Position numbers and translations under genes: made by a program | Notes under the pieces: model-generated | What the model saw: only the letters and a program-made list of their open reading frames with translations | What the model was told of the DNA's origin: nothing | The model's database searches: none | Shown: one piece after another, positions 50,560 through 61,509 of the stretch | Numbering within the stretch: the stretch's first letter is position 1 | Layout of the letters: each line of letters starts with the position of its first letter | Origin: Moniliella sp. 'wahieum' | Lineage: Eukaryota > Basidiomycota > Moniliellomycetes > Moniliellales > Moniliellaceae | Direction of reading: 5' to 3' | Length of the DNA stretch: 64,000 bases | Assembly (NCBI GenBank): GCA_003971905.1 | Contig: RSEE01000081.1 | Span: 1-64,000, forward strand

Positions 50560-51598
50560 TCTGAGCCCTTGGTTTGCCCTTCTCCTCCTCCGCACGTGGC
50601 GACAGCTTGACTCGCACCCATGACCCCCGCATCCCACCGTCCAACCAGGCGGCTCCCTTTTGGCATGGCCAGGAATTCGCCACCCCCGAGCAAGCCCATC
50701 TGGCCATTCGAAGATGGCAATCCACGTTGCCTGGATGTCCTCCGGGCGCGGAAGACTTTCTCATGTGGGACGCGAGCCTGAGTATTGTGCACTGCGTAGC
50801 GCCTACGCGCTCGCACGGCCCAGTGCCCGAACAAGTGCACGAGCACGAGCCCACGCCGTTCCCTCTGGCCCCATGCGCGTTCAAGCGATCGTGCAACGTC
50901 AATCCTTTCTCCCCGCGCTGGACCCGTGTGACGAATCGGGGTATTTCGCCTTCTTTTGCACTCCGCATTCGAGTAGCTGTGTCGCCTGTCATGATCCGCG
51001 CCTTCGGGCCTCTACGGCACCCACTCCCCTGCCTGACGAAGGCGACGCAATGGCACTGGACGTGCCTGTGCGGCCACGCAAAAGGCTAGGCGGACCCGAT
51101 TCGCCCGTGCGCGCTGGAGGCACGGGCGGGGGAGGTACGTCAGGCCGATGGGGTTCGGACGGCATGTACCTCGAAACGATGGTGCGGCATATTCATCTGC
51201 TACTTGCTTCGTCTCACCCGGTGTACGGTGGTGGTCCCGGCGGTGGGTACGGCGCTGGGGCTGGGGCGAGCACGAAAGAGTCGGTGCGGGCACAGCGCAA
51301 GAACTTTGCGGTAACGGGGCAAGCATACGCGTCGGGTGTCCCGCCCGGTCCGTTGGCACACAAATTACACGACTGGATCGTGACCCAACGCGCTCCTTTC
51401 CCCTATGGCCACCGGACCCGTTCCTGTTACCTGCGTCGCCACAGGGCGCGTCGCGCTGCTCCCTCGTCCTCTCCCTTCGTCCCCACGCGCCTTGGCTGCT
51501 TCCCCTCCGTCTCCGTCGCCCGTCGGACTCTTGGTCGCGCCGGCGACGCGCAACCCGTCCTGGGCGTCCAAACGCGACAGCCGGTGGCGCTAACTTAG
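50560..51598 (+). CDS. Hypothetical protein, no family recognised
   Basis: Plus-strand pieces look coding. FWHGQEFATPEQAHLAIRRW with CPPGAEDFLMWDASLSIVHC (50670-50795) comes first, then MRVQAIVQRQSFLPALDPCD, ESGYFAFFCTPHSSSCVACH (a Cys/His cluster, 50930-50995), PVRPRKRLGGPDSPVR (basic), and MYLETMVRHIHLLLASSHPV (51165-51225). Further on are SVRAQRKNFAVTGQAYASGV and AHKLHDWIVTQRAPFPYG. The Cys/His spacing hints at metal binding but matches no motif I can name. Start and stop are uncertain. Frame changes occur near 50810 and 51400. Confidence 0.4.
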
Positions 51599-51599
51599 C

Positions 51600-52485
51600 T
51601 GTCGCATGTGCCAAAGCCAAGCCCCCGCCTGCGGATTCGGATCTTCCTATTACTAGGTTTCTAGCCCCCCCCCTATGATCTCTCATCATATCTGTCCTCC
51701 TCTTCTCTGAATGTCTCCCTTGCCAGCCATCTGCACCTTTCGCGCAGTGCCACACATGATTCATGAATGCCAATGTGTCGTCTCATCCTATGCTGTTGCG
51801 AGCCACTCCTCGTGAGAGAGGTTGGGATTGGGTTTCCTTTGGGGGCCGGTTGGGTCGTGTGCAGGAGTGTGTGGATGGAATGCATACTATATACTGAGCT
51901 AGACGGCGCTGAGAGGCGCTCACACGTGGTTGCGCTTGACTAAAGGTGCTCGCATAGCGCGGGCAGGGTCAAACTCTTGACGCGGGGTTGAAAGAGGTCG
52001 TGGATGCAACTGAGACTGCGGGAACCCCTCAACCAGCCATCGGGAAGCCAGCGTACGCGTCGGATGCTCTGGCAGATATACTGGGGAAAGGGTAAGAACC
52101 AAGAAAGGTGCTCTTCATAGCGGTGGGGGGGGGGGGGGGGGGTCAAACCTGTCGTTATGCACGTCATGTCATGTCATGTCATATCATATCACGATAGGAC
52201 TCCCGTTCTTCCAACCTCCCTGTTACCACGTCCGTCCCCCATACCGCTTTAGCTGCGGTCCCCCCACGCCAGTCACCTCTGTGCCGACTTGTGGTTGAGG
52301 CGGAACGGGACGGGACGGGACGGAGGCCACACTAATCCCTAGTATAGTAAACACCAGCGTCTCTCTATCCCCTGCCACGCCACCCTGTTGGTATTGCCAC
52401 GACTCAACGCTCAACTGAGACTCTTACTCCCCCCTCTTCCTCTATCGTTTCCTTGATCTTTTCAGATCGATTTGTACCCCCCTGC
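51600..52485. other. Intergenic stretch with mono- and pentanucleotide repeats
   Basis: No gene is seen. It holds an 18-base G run (52125-52142) and a (ATGTC)n/(ATATC) array (52162-52191), and a (GGGAC) cluster near 52308-52322. Confidence 0.6.
52125..52142. repeat. Run of 18 G
   Basis: Uninterrupted poly-G. The true length is doubtful, because homopolymers of this size are error-prone in all sequencing methods. Confidence 0.85.
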
Positions 52486-53837
52486 TCACCAGCTCGCCTG
52501 GCCTCTACCCGCCGCGCCTACGCCATGGCCGATGCGTGTAGCTCTGAGATCCTGGCCACCGAATTCACGCACGGGCCCCCCGGACGGCTTGCCCGAACGG
52601 CTAGAATGCGCGGGGGAAAGCTGCGCGTGCGGTTGTGGTTGTGCTTGCGCTTGCGCTTGGCGGACGGCTTGGCGGGAGAGCAGATCGGCTTGTCGAACGG
52701 GCTCCGGGACGCGGAAGAGGGAACATGCGCGGACGAGGACGATTGCGGTGGCTAAGGAAAGCTTGTGGCCCTGCGACACAAAGATCGGGTTGGTCGCCTG
52801 GGCTCCTGTGCCAGACCGCGATGCAGATGCAGAGGCAGATGCACATGCTGATGATGAGGTGAAGGTGAAGATGAAGATGTCAATCGAGGCAGGGGAGCGG
52901 GAGAAATGGTAGGGGACGCAACGCGACGCGGCCAGTGTTCATCCGCATCCTGTCGCTATTAAGATCCATTTGCGCCTCGTTCTGGTGGGTGCGGTAGAGG
53001 GGGAGGAGGACGCGTGCTGGGTCAGTGCGGAAGAGGGCTTTGACGTGAGGTTCGGTAGGGGCGTCCTTGTCGTACCGGAGCAAACTTTTGGCGACGCCAA
53101 TGGTAGGAAGGTCGAGGGCGATACCTAGGTGGCACGCGGACCCCACTCCACGCGGATGCAACCGTCCATTCCCATCGACCAGGACACCTGCGGCCGCAGA
53201 TGAGCCGGCACGCGTGCAAATAGCGCCGTGTACACGGCGGCCTCACGGAAACCAAGGTACGTAGGCACATAGGGCGTGTGAAGCGGTACACGCTCCACGA
53301 CCGTGTGGACGACCTGCAAGGACGGGTAGGCGAGAATGACCAGAGCCTATCCTTTCGGTGGGCGGGGGCGTGGGTGGGGGTCCAGGTCCGCCATGGGCAG
53401 GGGAGGGGGGAGGTGGGTCCTCCGTTTCGGTCCCAGGGACAGAGCCAGGAGCAGGAGCAGAAGCAGAGGCAGGGGCAGAGCGGAAGAAGCTAATGTCGAC
53501 CAGCCACGAGGGTCAAGCCAGTGATGCGAAAGGGTAACGTAGCAGCGCACTGCAGCCTGTCCAGCACGCCCGAGCGCACCTGAGCCGTGCCGACGGTAAC
53601 AGGTGTCCCGGGCATGGTCCTCGCTCTGCCCGCAGCCTCGGCGGGCGGGGGGAAGGCAGGCTGGATGGTGAACGCACGGGCGAGGGCGGAGCGGGATAGT
53701 GAGGACGAGCGCGAGCGCACACGCGCATCGTGTGTGCGAGCATAGGACCACAGGCGGGCGAAGGTGCAGGAGGGGGCGTCGGGAGGCGTGTGGGGGGCAG
53801 TGGCGGACCCATCGCCGACAGTCCCTCCGCTGGCCAT
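52486..53837 (-). CDS. ENDOV: Endonuclease V (deoxyinosine/inosine-specific nuclease)
   Basis: EndoV cleaves next to inosine in RNA or hypoxanthine in DNA. The start is probably [20 protein letters not shown] (53837). RITGLTLV at about 53520 probably lies just before the first catalytic Asp region. After a low-complexity insert come [30 protein letters not shown] and [20 protein letters not shown], the conserved Y-x-PGYL-like and GFRE segment. [11 protein letters not shown] (second catalytic Asp, about 53150-53180, across an indel) leads to [40 protein letters not shown] at 52720-52790 is the C-terminal 'P.fVS.GH' block with the catalytic His. Frame breaks are near 53500, 53340, 53150 and 52890. 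A stretch of about 100 bp encoding Ser/Pro/His repeats interrupts the usual spacing before the last block. Divergent from the GH5 gene. Confidence 0.88.
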
Positions 53838-54028
53838 CGGGGCGAGGCGATGTAGCAGCCAGCATTGCTTCCACGCATTATCAGCCCATCACATGTGATG
53901 CCACCCATCGCTAATCAGTAATCGATAATTACGATCAGCCCCCAGCGCTTCAGCCGGGCCCAAGCGTCAGATGGGCACAGCATGAGCATGACGGCATGGG
54001 GCGACACTTCTCCTTCCTCTTCCCCACC
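53838..54028. promoter_or_regulatory. Short divergent promoter of ENDOV and the GH5 gene
   Basis: About 190 bp separate the two start codons. Near the ENDOV side lies the palindrome CATCACATGTGATG (53887-53900), an RTCACRTG match, followed by AT-rich taatcagtaatcgataatta (53912-53931). Confidence 0.5.
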
Positions 54029-56690
54029 ATGTCGACGCGCGTGCCCAGCACCTCGCACGCCACGGGCGCTCCTGTGCCGCCACCTACCTCCAGCCTCGGG
54101 CAAGCATTTCCGTGACACTGCCGGCCGCACCGTCCTGCTCCATGGCGTCAATCTGTGCGGCGGCAAGCAACCCTGCGGCCGCAGCACTTTGATCCGCCCC
54201 ACCTCGTCTGGAGCATCGCTGAAACCGGCGGCGAGTCCTTTCGTCACTCCCCGTTCCGCCTCGACGAGGCTCGGCCGACGAACACTTGGCCCGCCTCCGC
54301 GCTTGGGGGTTCAATGTCATCCGCTACCCGTTCACGTGGGAGGCTCTCGAGCACGCTGGCCCGTACGTTTGGTCGTGTCCCCCGTCCCCCTCCCCCCTGC
54401 TGCTTGCCTGCCTTGCCGTTCCCTCTGGGATGTGCGCATCGCACTGATCTGGATGGAAGCTGACCCGATCTGCTTGGCGCGCCGCGTGCAGGGGCAAGTA
54501 CGACGAGGAGTACATGGACTATGTGGTGGAGGTGCTGCGAAGCTCAAGGAGTACGGTTTTCGGGTTATGGACCCGCACCAAGACCTATTTTCGCGCTAAC
54601 AGGTGGCTGTGGAGCTCCATTTTGGGTGTTGCCCGCCTGTGGGATCGATCGGCGGTTTGTAACACCGACGCAGGCTGCGTTTTTGCAGTTCGAATGGCCG
54701 TCGGCCCAGCACCCCGAGCCGCAAAGCTTCCCGCCCATGCTGTGGGCTACCAACTACTCGCGCTGGCAGCGTCGACGTTATCGTCGCTGTTTTTGCTGGG
54801 CGCGACTTGGCGCCGCAGTGCGTGGCTGGATGGCAAAAATATCCAAGATTGGCTGCAAGAGCACTTATCGCGGCGTGTGCGCAGCTGGCCCAGCGTATCC
54901 ACGATGCGGGCGATTTGGAAGACTGCTGTGTGATTGGGGGGGATAGCCTCAATGAGCCCAACCCGACGTATGTGGGATTGCGCGTCTGGGACGAGATCCC
55001 CACAGTGGCCGCTCAAGATGGGTCCTATGCCCAGTCCGCTGCAGAGCATGCGCCTGGGGATGGGCCAGGTGCAAACTGTGGAGCGGTGGGACTTTGGTCC
55101 GCTGGGGCCCAAGAGGATGAAGGACATGGAAGTCGATCCGAAGGGCGCTGTGCTCTGGCTGACACCGAGCAAGATCGGATTGAAGGCGGGACCAAGTGGG
55201 GGTGGGAGCGTAGTGCGAGTTGGCCGTTGGGCGTTGTCCCTGGGGCCATGGGGCGTGGGACGTGGCAACGGGCCAGGTGAAGGAGAAGGACTACTTTTGG
55301 CGGTCGCGTAGGCAGGGTGCCGAGCCAACAGAGTCAATTGAGTTTATCGAGGACTATTGGTTACCGTTTTGGCGTGTGTACTGCACTGCGATCCAGGCCA
55401 TACACCCGATGCGATTGCGATGGTGCAACCACCCGTGTTTGAGCAGCCGCCAGCGCTGTCGACGAGCGAGCTGGCGCGAGCGTGTGTGCTCAACGCCGCA
55501 CTTTTACGAACGGCCTAACGTTGATCATCAAGCACTGGAACTGGTTCAACGTGGATGCGCTGGGCATCTTGCGGGGCAAGTACCCTAGTGTACTGTTGGG
55601 GCTCAAACTGGGTCTTGGGCGATCCGACGCGCGATGCACGACCAGCTCACCTACTTGCGCCAGGACACGTTGGATCGAATCGGTGCCTGTCCCACTTTGA
55701 TGGCGAGTTGGGCACGCCGTATGACTTGGACAAGCGCAAGGCCTACTTTGGCGATCCCAAGGGCAAAGGTCAAGGCGATTACTCCAACCAGCTCCGGGCG
55801 CTCGACACGACGCTCCGCGCTTGTGAGGGGACCAATATTTGTCCTTACCGCGTGGAACTATGACCCGTTCAACTCCCATCTCCAAGGCGACCAGGGAACG
55901 GCGAAGATTTCTTTTGGTCCCTGACGATATATGACTTTGCCTCGCCACGGAAGGTGAGTGAAGTACCATGCGCCCTGGCCGGCTCCTCTGCCACGTTGGC
56001 GCACACCTCGGACCAGTGTGCCCTTGTTGGAGGGGGCGGAGGAACCCGGGTCGAAACCGACACAGAAAGTATCTTCAATCGATCAACTCAGATACGCTCC
56101 TCGTCTGACCCAGGCCACCGCCCAAGCCGGGCAGTGGAACCACCATCACCGATTGGCGACATTACCTTCCCGCGTGCCTATGGGGGACCTGCACCGTGGC
56201 GGCCGGGCGAGTCGGGCATTTTGTCGTGCGTACGCGCGTGCCACAGTGGGCACACCGCGCTTGATGACGTTTGATTGTGACTCGGGCTTGTTCCAATTGG
56301 AAGTGGAGCTGAGTCGAGCCGATGCTCAGGCAGCGACCGAGCAGGGTTGTCGCAACGGAAATTTACCTTCCTATGCTGCACTATGCCCGTTGGGCCCAAC
56401 CGGACGAAGCCAAAGCGTTATCCCGACCTGCTCGTGGCACACCCGATTCCGCACCGCTCCCACCGCTCGGGCCAGTCGAGCCGAACGGTGCTTCCCCCCG
56501 ACTCGCATGGCGGCGGGGAGGACGAGACGATCGCCGGTGGCCAAGGGGTCAGCGAGATGGGCTTGGTGCGGGCTTGGTGCGGGGGGTAAAGGGCCACTTT
56601 GAAGATCGCGCTTGGATCTGGGGAGTGCACATTGACCTTCAAGCGGAACGTACGAGATGGATTCAGGGGCGCAAGTGCTCAAGTGGTCAA
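54029..56690 (+). CDS. GH5-family steryl-beta-glucosidase (fungal EGCrP2/Sgl1 type)
   Basis: Hydrolyses ergosteryl- or sitosteryl-glucosides, in vacuole or cytosol of fungi. The start [20 protein letters not shown] (54029) precedes [19 protein letters not shown], the GH5 entry. [11 protein letters not shown] and [13 protein letters not shown] (54515-54600) lead to [26 protein letters not shown] (about 54945-54980) holds the Asn-Glu acid/base pair. [20 protein letters not shown] and [20 protein letters not shown] follow. [20 protein letters not shown] (about 55705-55755) carries the likely nucleophile Glu, then [17 protein letters not shown] and [20 protein letters not shown]. The C-terminal beta domain has [20 protein letters not shown] and [12 protein letters not shown], which match the family. 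One GT-AG intron may lie at 55953. At least eight frame changes occur. The end near 56690 is approximate. Confidence 0.9.
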
Positions 56691-56699
56691 TTGCCTTCG

Positions 56700-56905
56700 G
56701 ACGCACTGTTTTCCTCTTCTTCCCCGCTAGCTCATTTGGCTCAGCTGCGTGCGGGGGGCAACGCGGACCATGTGCTGCACCGCGCTCGCTTGACATCTAT
56801 CGTCGTCCGGCTGGCAAGATGGCCTATGGCCCGCTCGACCGTACCGTCACCTTTGTCCGTAACGCGCGCGGCGAGGTCGTGCAAACGCTCCCCTTGGAGC
56901 GTTGA
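56700..56905 (+). CDS. Coding-like segment after the GH5 gene
   Basis: AHLAQLRAGGNADHVLHRAR then LDIYRRPAGKMAYGPLDRTV and TFVRNARGEVVQTLPLER ends in a stop at 56905. It reads like genuine protein but I cannot place it. It may be a C-terminal extension of the glucosidase or the last exon of a small separate gene. Confidence 0.35.
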
Positions 56906-57308
56906 CTTTTGGGGTACTTGGCTGAGGGCCGAACGCGCTTGGCCAATGCGCTGTACTGGCTGCGCACGCTTACCCACCCTCCTCTTCTTTGCACAAGGCG
57001 CATAGCGTCTATGCTGAAGCCTCGTATCAACGCATCCCCCGTCCCTCTCTGCTCTCCTGAAATCATCTCTTGTGTATACTTCCCTTCATCGTTCGCTATC
57101 CGTCGCCATCTTGTCTCTGTTCTCACGTCTCACGTCTACGTTTCGTCCTCCCACTCTGCTCCATTCTGTCCTGGCCCTGTTACGTGTGACTCAACGTCAC
57201 TTGCACCCTACGCCGCATTCGACTGAAAATACAGAAAGCACAGGAAATAGGAATCCAACGACATGCACTGGCAGGAAAAAGAGAGGGAAAGACCCCCAGC
57301 CCCAGGCC

Positions 57309-60230
57309 TTACCATCTCACTAGGCCATGCACCGGGCGGTCGACGGACGGTGCGGCGGCCTTGCCCTGCTCAGAAGGGACCTCGTCTCCCGTCCTGGGGG
57401 CGGAGGAACGTAGGTCCCACCCGAGCAAGAAATGAGATCTACATGGGCAGGATATGCGTTTGCCCGTACCCACTGCAGGAGCGAATGAAGGGGTAGGTCT
57501 CAGGTGACCAGTGGGTGCGTGGCGCGGGACGATCGATGGCGACAAAATGCATGCCAGCGCGCCGGGCACGACCGTCGAATTATTGGGCCCGGCTAGCGGA
57601 CAGGGCAGGACAGGATAGGACGGGACAGGACGGGACAGCGTATACGAGCAGCAGGTAGAGGAGGCGCCAAACGTCAACCCAGGCGTCAGCCTAGGTGCAA
57701 GCACAAGCGCAAGCGTCAGCGCAAACGTCAGTGCCAGCCAGGCGCCAACACGCAGCACCCATCCCATACACTGCCACGGAATGATGCGGTACGCTCCGTC
57801 TCCTTGGCCGCCGGCACTGGCATTGGCTGTAGCTGTGGCATTCAACGCGAGCGATGGAGCGGACCGAAACCGATCGGCCCGAGGGGGGAAGCAGAGTGGC
57901 TAGTAAGTAGGGGGCCAGTCACTGTAACTACTAGTAGTCAAGCGACTAGTTATTCGAGAGAGTCCCCCCCCATACGGCGTGCGGTAGGCGGTAGGCGTTA
58001 TGCGGTAGACGGTACGCAGCACGGGTAGGAGTTAGCCCATGGGACCGATCCTAGATCCAAGAGCGTAGCCGCGTCCTGGGTCTGCCGTTCGGCCTCCCTC
58101 GTGGGCAGGGTGGCGGAAGGCGGAGGCGGAGGCTGGACACCGAGTCGTCGTCGTGTGGCGCGGCAGGCTTAATCGGTACCGACTATGTACGACCGACGAC
58201 GGGGGGTACTGACTCAGGCGCGGGTTACCATGCCAATCGGGGGGGACGGGGCAGTAGGTCCCGGTGCTGGTTCAGCTTCAGGGGCAGGGGAAGGTTCAAG
58301 TTCAAGTTCAAGTTCAGGGCATGGGCAGGTTGAGGGTCAAGTTGGCGTGGCGCAGGGGGGGGCGGGCCGAGACGGGGGGTACGAGAGTAAGATGCGGCAA
58401 CGTGGTCCTACCTGGGCCCGAGCGTACCAGGCGCCGGCGTGGGGATCGGGGGGGAGGCTAAGGTCTGTGCGCGGGGGGAAGCGTGGGCACCAAGGCTGGG
58501 ACGAGGAGCACGTGCGCGTGATGTCCACGGTTGGGTGCGCGTGGAAGTAGCAGCCCGTTGAGTGCGCCACCCCGACCCCACCACCGAGCCAGGGATGTGC
58601 GGGGCAGTCAACGCTCCACCGGAAGTAGGAGGGCCGCGTGCCGTGGACCGGCTACGAGCAAACGGCCAGCGGCCAAGCTCAAGTTCAAGTTCAAGGGATC
58701 TCCAAGACCCGTCACGTGTCTGTCCTACCGCGTGTTCGACCGGTTTGAGCCGGGGAGGAGACCGCGGGACGCTTCCCATGGTAGCGCGAGCAAGTTGGCA
58801 AGCGGACGGGAGGGCATGCGCCGCGGGCGGGGAAGAAGGAGGAGAGGAGAGGAGGAAGGCGTTCGTAAGTTGGAGTTGGGCGCGACTCTGAGGCGCATGA
58901 CACTGCCAAGTCCAAGGTGCCCGTGGGCGGGGCATACGATGCGTGTGCACCCTGCCCCAGCTCCTCCTTCGTTCCCGCAGAGCTCGGGCACGCCCATGGG
59001 CAACGGACGCAGGTCCAGCCAGGTCCAGCCATAGGTCCAACCCAGGTACGGGCACAAGCACGGGATCCGACCCTGAATCCGATTCCGACTGCGACTCGAA
59101 TCCGAATCGAATTCGAATTCCAGTTGGTCAGCCTCATCGGTCGAGTCGGGAAGCGGTGGGTCGGGGTGGTGAATCGTGGTGGGAAGCGCGACGCGGCGGC
59201 CCAGCCGGGACAGAGGGACCTCCGAATCGCTCCTCCGAGAGCGAGAGCGAGACTGAGGACCGATACCGAGTCCACTTCCAGTCTTGGTCCAGCGGTGGGA
59301 GCGGGGGCGGGCGGCAGAGCCGCTTGGCCGGCCTGGAGGACATCAGAGAGGGACGCGCGGGGACGTTTGACACGTGGGTTGCTCGGTGCAGCTGGGTGGA
59401 GTAGGACGTGGAGTAGGACGTGGATGTGGATGTGGATGCGGAACGTGGTGGAATTGGACTGGGGTGCGGCACGCGTAGCTTGTTCCTCCGTGGGCCTACT
59501 GCCCGGGCCGAGGAGGCAGAGTAAAACTCGTCCAGACGGTGGAAAGTTTGGCGTGCCATGGCACGATCCAAGGTGCCTGCCACAGCGGCGTTGGGGCGGG
59601 CGTGTGGGCGAGCGGGCGAGAGCAGGAGGGGAGTGGATATGGATGTGGATGTGGAGTGGAGATGCGTCTGGGGGGTTGCGAGTGTGAGGGCTGGTGGGCA
59701 CGCGGGGGCCGAGCGGCGGGGGCGGACAGGCTGGGCCGGCAGGAAGGAAGGGTGCGGCGGGGATGGGGATGGGAGCTTGGCCTGTCGTGCCTGGCCGGGG
59801 GGGCGGGCGCGACGAGCGCCTGGGGGCCGTTGAGGACGACAGTGCGCAGGGCGGCACAGCATCCATCCGTGAGGGCTGGGCGCAGGCGGGAGAGGAGGGG
59901 TGGAGGGGGGGCTGGAGCGAATGTGCGCCAACAGGTTGGCGGGTCGGGGCTTACGGGGGGCGCCGGGGGCCACGGGGGGCGCCAAGAGGGCGTCGAGGTG
60001 GGGAAAGGCGCAGAGAGCTTGGGGCCTAGTGGTGGGCAGGGGAGGGGAGCGGGGCGGAGGAGTGCGGAGCAGAGGCGGCGCTGGTGTCGGTGTCGGTGGC
60101 GCATCAGGTGAGGCTGGGCACGGAGAGGCTGGTGTTGGGGGTGGGGGTGGGGGGGGCCATGGGGGGGAGGGAGAGGTGGTGGTGGAGGGGGGGGGCACCA
60201 GATACAGGAGACCATCACCCAAAGTGTGCT
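57309..60230 (-). CDS. Hypothetical Pro/Ser/His-rich gene, unrecognised
   Basis: A chain of minus-strand frames with start candidates MGERTPKHTLGDGLLYLV (near 60250). A Pro-rich region follows, then ALCAFPHLDALLAPPVAPGA and PRKPRPANLLAHIRSSPP (59920-60030), TDGCCAALRTVVLNGPQALV, and AMARQTFHRLDEFYSASSAR (about 59500-59560). Next are His-Ile repeats from gtggatgtggat, RPSLMSSRPAKRLCRPPPLP, LDQDWKWTRYRSSVSLSLSE, and near the far end a hydrophobic YRIIPWQCMGWVLRVGAWLA with LTFALTLALVLAP (57740-57800), possibly a membrane segment. Much of the DNA is simple repeat, so large parts may be non-coding or from two genes. Confidence 0.3.
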
Positions 60231-60537
60231 TTGGTGTTCGTTCGCCCATCAAAGCCGCGACGCGCCACTCAGCGTGCCACCGGTCACCCGCGTCCCGATC
60301 GCCGTCCCTCTCCATTCCGCCCCGCGTTCCGCCCGCTGCGCTCTGGCGCCTATGGACAGCCCCAGCACACGCTAAGCACCACTCTCCGCGACCAAGTCCC
60401 CCCAGCATAGTATAGCAGAATAGTAAGCATCCTCCACCACCGTGCCCAGGCGGCGGGCCGCGCGCGTCGCTCCCTCATGCCGAGACGGTCGTTTGCGGCA
60501 CCGGTTTTGGACCGCGCCTGGATCCGCCGCGCGCGGT

Positions 60538-61505
60538 TCAGTCCACGGCCAGCTTGAATGCTCAAAGAACATCCAGATCAGGATCGTGTTGGGCGTGAGA
60601 CGGATCCAGGAGGGCACGTAGCCGCGGAACAGGAACTTGACTCCATCGGCACGCAAGTTGGTTCTGAGCGTCTGCAGCCCCACCGACGCTGTCGGCGCGT
60701 TCATCAGTGTTGCCTTCACCACGTCTGCCGGGCTGGTCACTGTCGTTGCCACAGTGCGGCCAAGAAGGAGGCGGTAAAATGCAAACACGGGCCCTCGCTA
60801 AAGTAGCCCGTACCAAGCAACGACGACTTGAACATGTCGTACGTTGAAGCTGCGTCGCGTTCATCAGTACCGCCCGCACCAGGTTTGGCGCCAACCCCGG
60901 AACAGCGATCCCACCCCTTCCTCCCGTGCCATCCGCACCACGCCCGTCACTGCATCGTGGTAGTTGAACCGCTTCTCCACTGGCTTGTTCAGATCGGACG
61001 TCATGCGCACCAGCATAATGTCTGTGCGCCGCGCACGCATCGCATTTGGCAGTCAGCTCAGGCCAATCGAAACGCACAACGCAAAGACATGTATGCTAAA
61101 AAGATGGAACGGCACGTACCAGCGGGTTGCCCGCCACCCCACCAATCACACCGGCGCCCATTGCCGATAGGGCCAGCGCCGTGTGGAGATGGATCCATCG
61201 GGCGAACGGCGGGCCAAGACGTTTTTAAAGTGGTCGTAGGCAGCAAAGCGGCGAGGGAGTAGGTCATCTGGCGCAAGACCGAGCGGACAAGCCTTGGTAC
61301 ACACCAGCAATGCCATTGGCGTGCGGTGGTGACCAAGACAGAGGCCATGGACTTGCGCGCACCCGTCTGGGTTTGCATTCGGTTCTTGACCGCATCGAGG
61401 GTGGGGTGAGACGACGGCGCAGGTGGCTGCCACGCCGCCGAGGTAGAAGGGATAGGGAGGGCCGGGGGGAGTCAGGCCCTTGGTCTGCTGGGCAATGGTC
61501 GACAT
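60538..61505 (-). CDS. DIC1: Mitochondrial carrier, dicarboxylate-carrier (DIC) type
   Basis: Inner-membrane SLC25 carrier that would exchange malate or succinate for phosphate. The start MSTIAQQTKGLTPPGPPYPF (ATG at 61505) precedes YLGGVAATCAVV and the first carrier motif with AVKNRMQTQTGARKS (indel in the Pro-x-Asp part). FAAYDHFKNVLARRSPDGSI and GVIGGVAGNP start the second repeat. A GT-AG intron fits about 61024-61117. DIMLVRMTSDLNKPVEKRFN, YHDAVTGVVRMAREEGVGSL and FRGLAPNLVRAVLMNATQL are typical of DIC carriers. The third repeat has TSPADVVKATLMNAPTAS with the intact Pro-x-Asp-x2-Lys and ends LTPNTILIWMFFEH-KLAVD, with an indel before the stop at 60538. Assignment to the dicarboxylate group rests on the MTSD / RRNY-like segment. 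Confidence 0.85.
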
Positions 61506-61509
61506 GGTG

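Noticed and set aside
52125-52142. Poly-G run as a functional element
   Set aside because: Homopolymer length is unreliable and no gene lies near enough to argue for a role.
58712-59866. 384-codon open frame taken alone as a gene
   Set aside because: GC-rich DNA gives long chance frames here. The composition is Pro/Arg/Ser, and a better coding candidate uses other frames in the same region.
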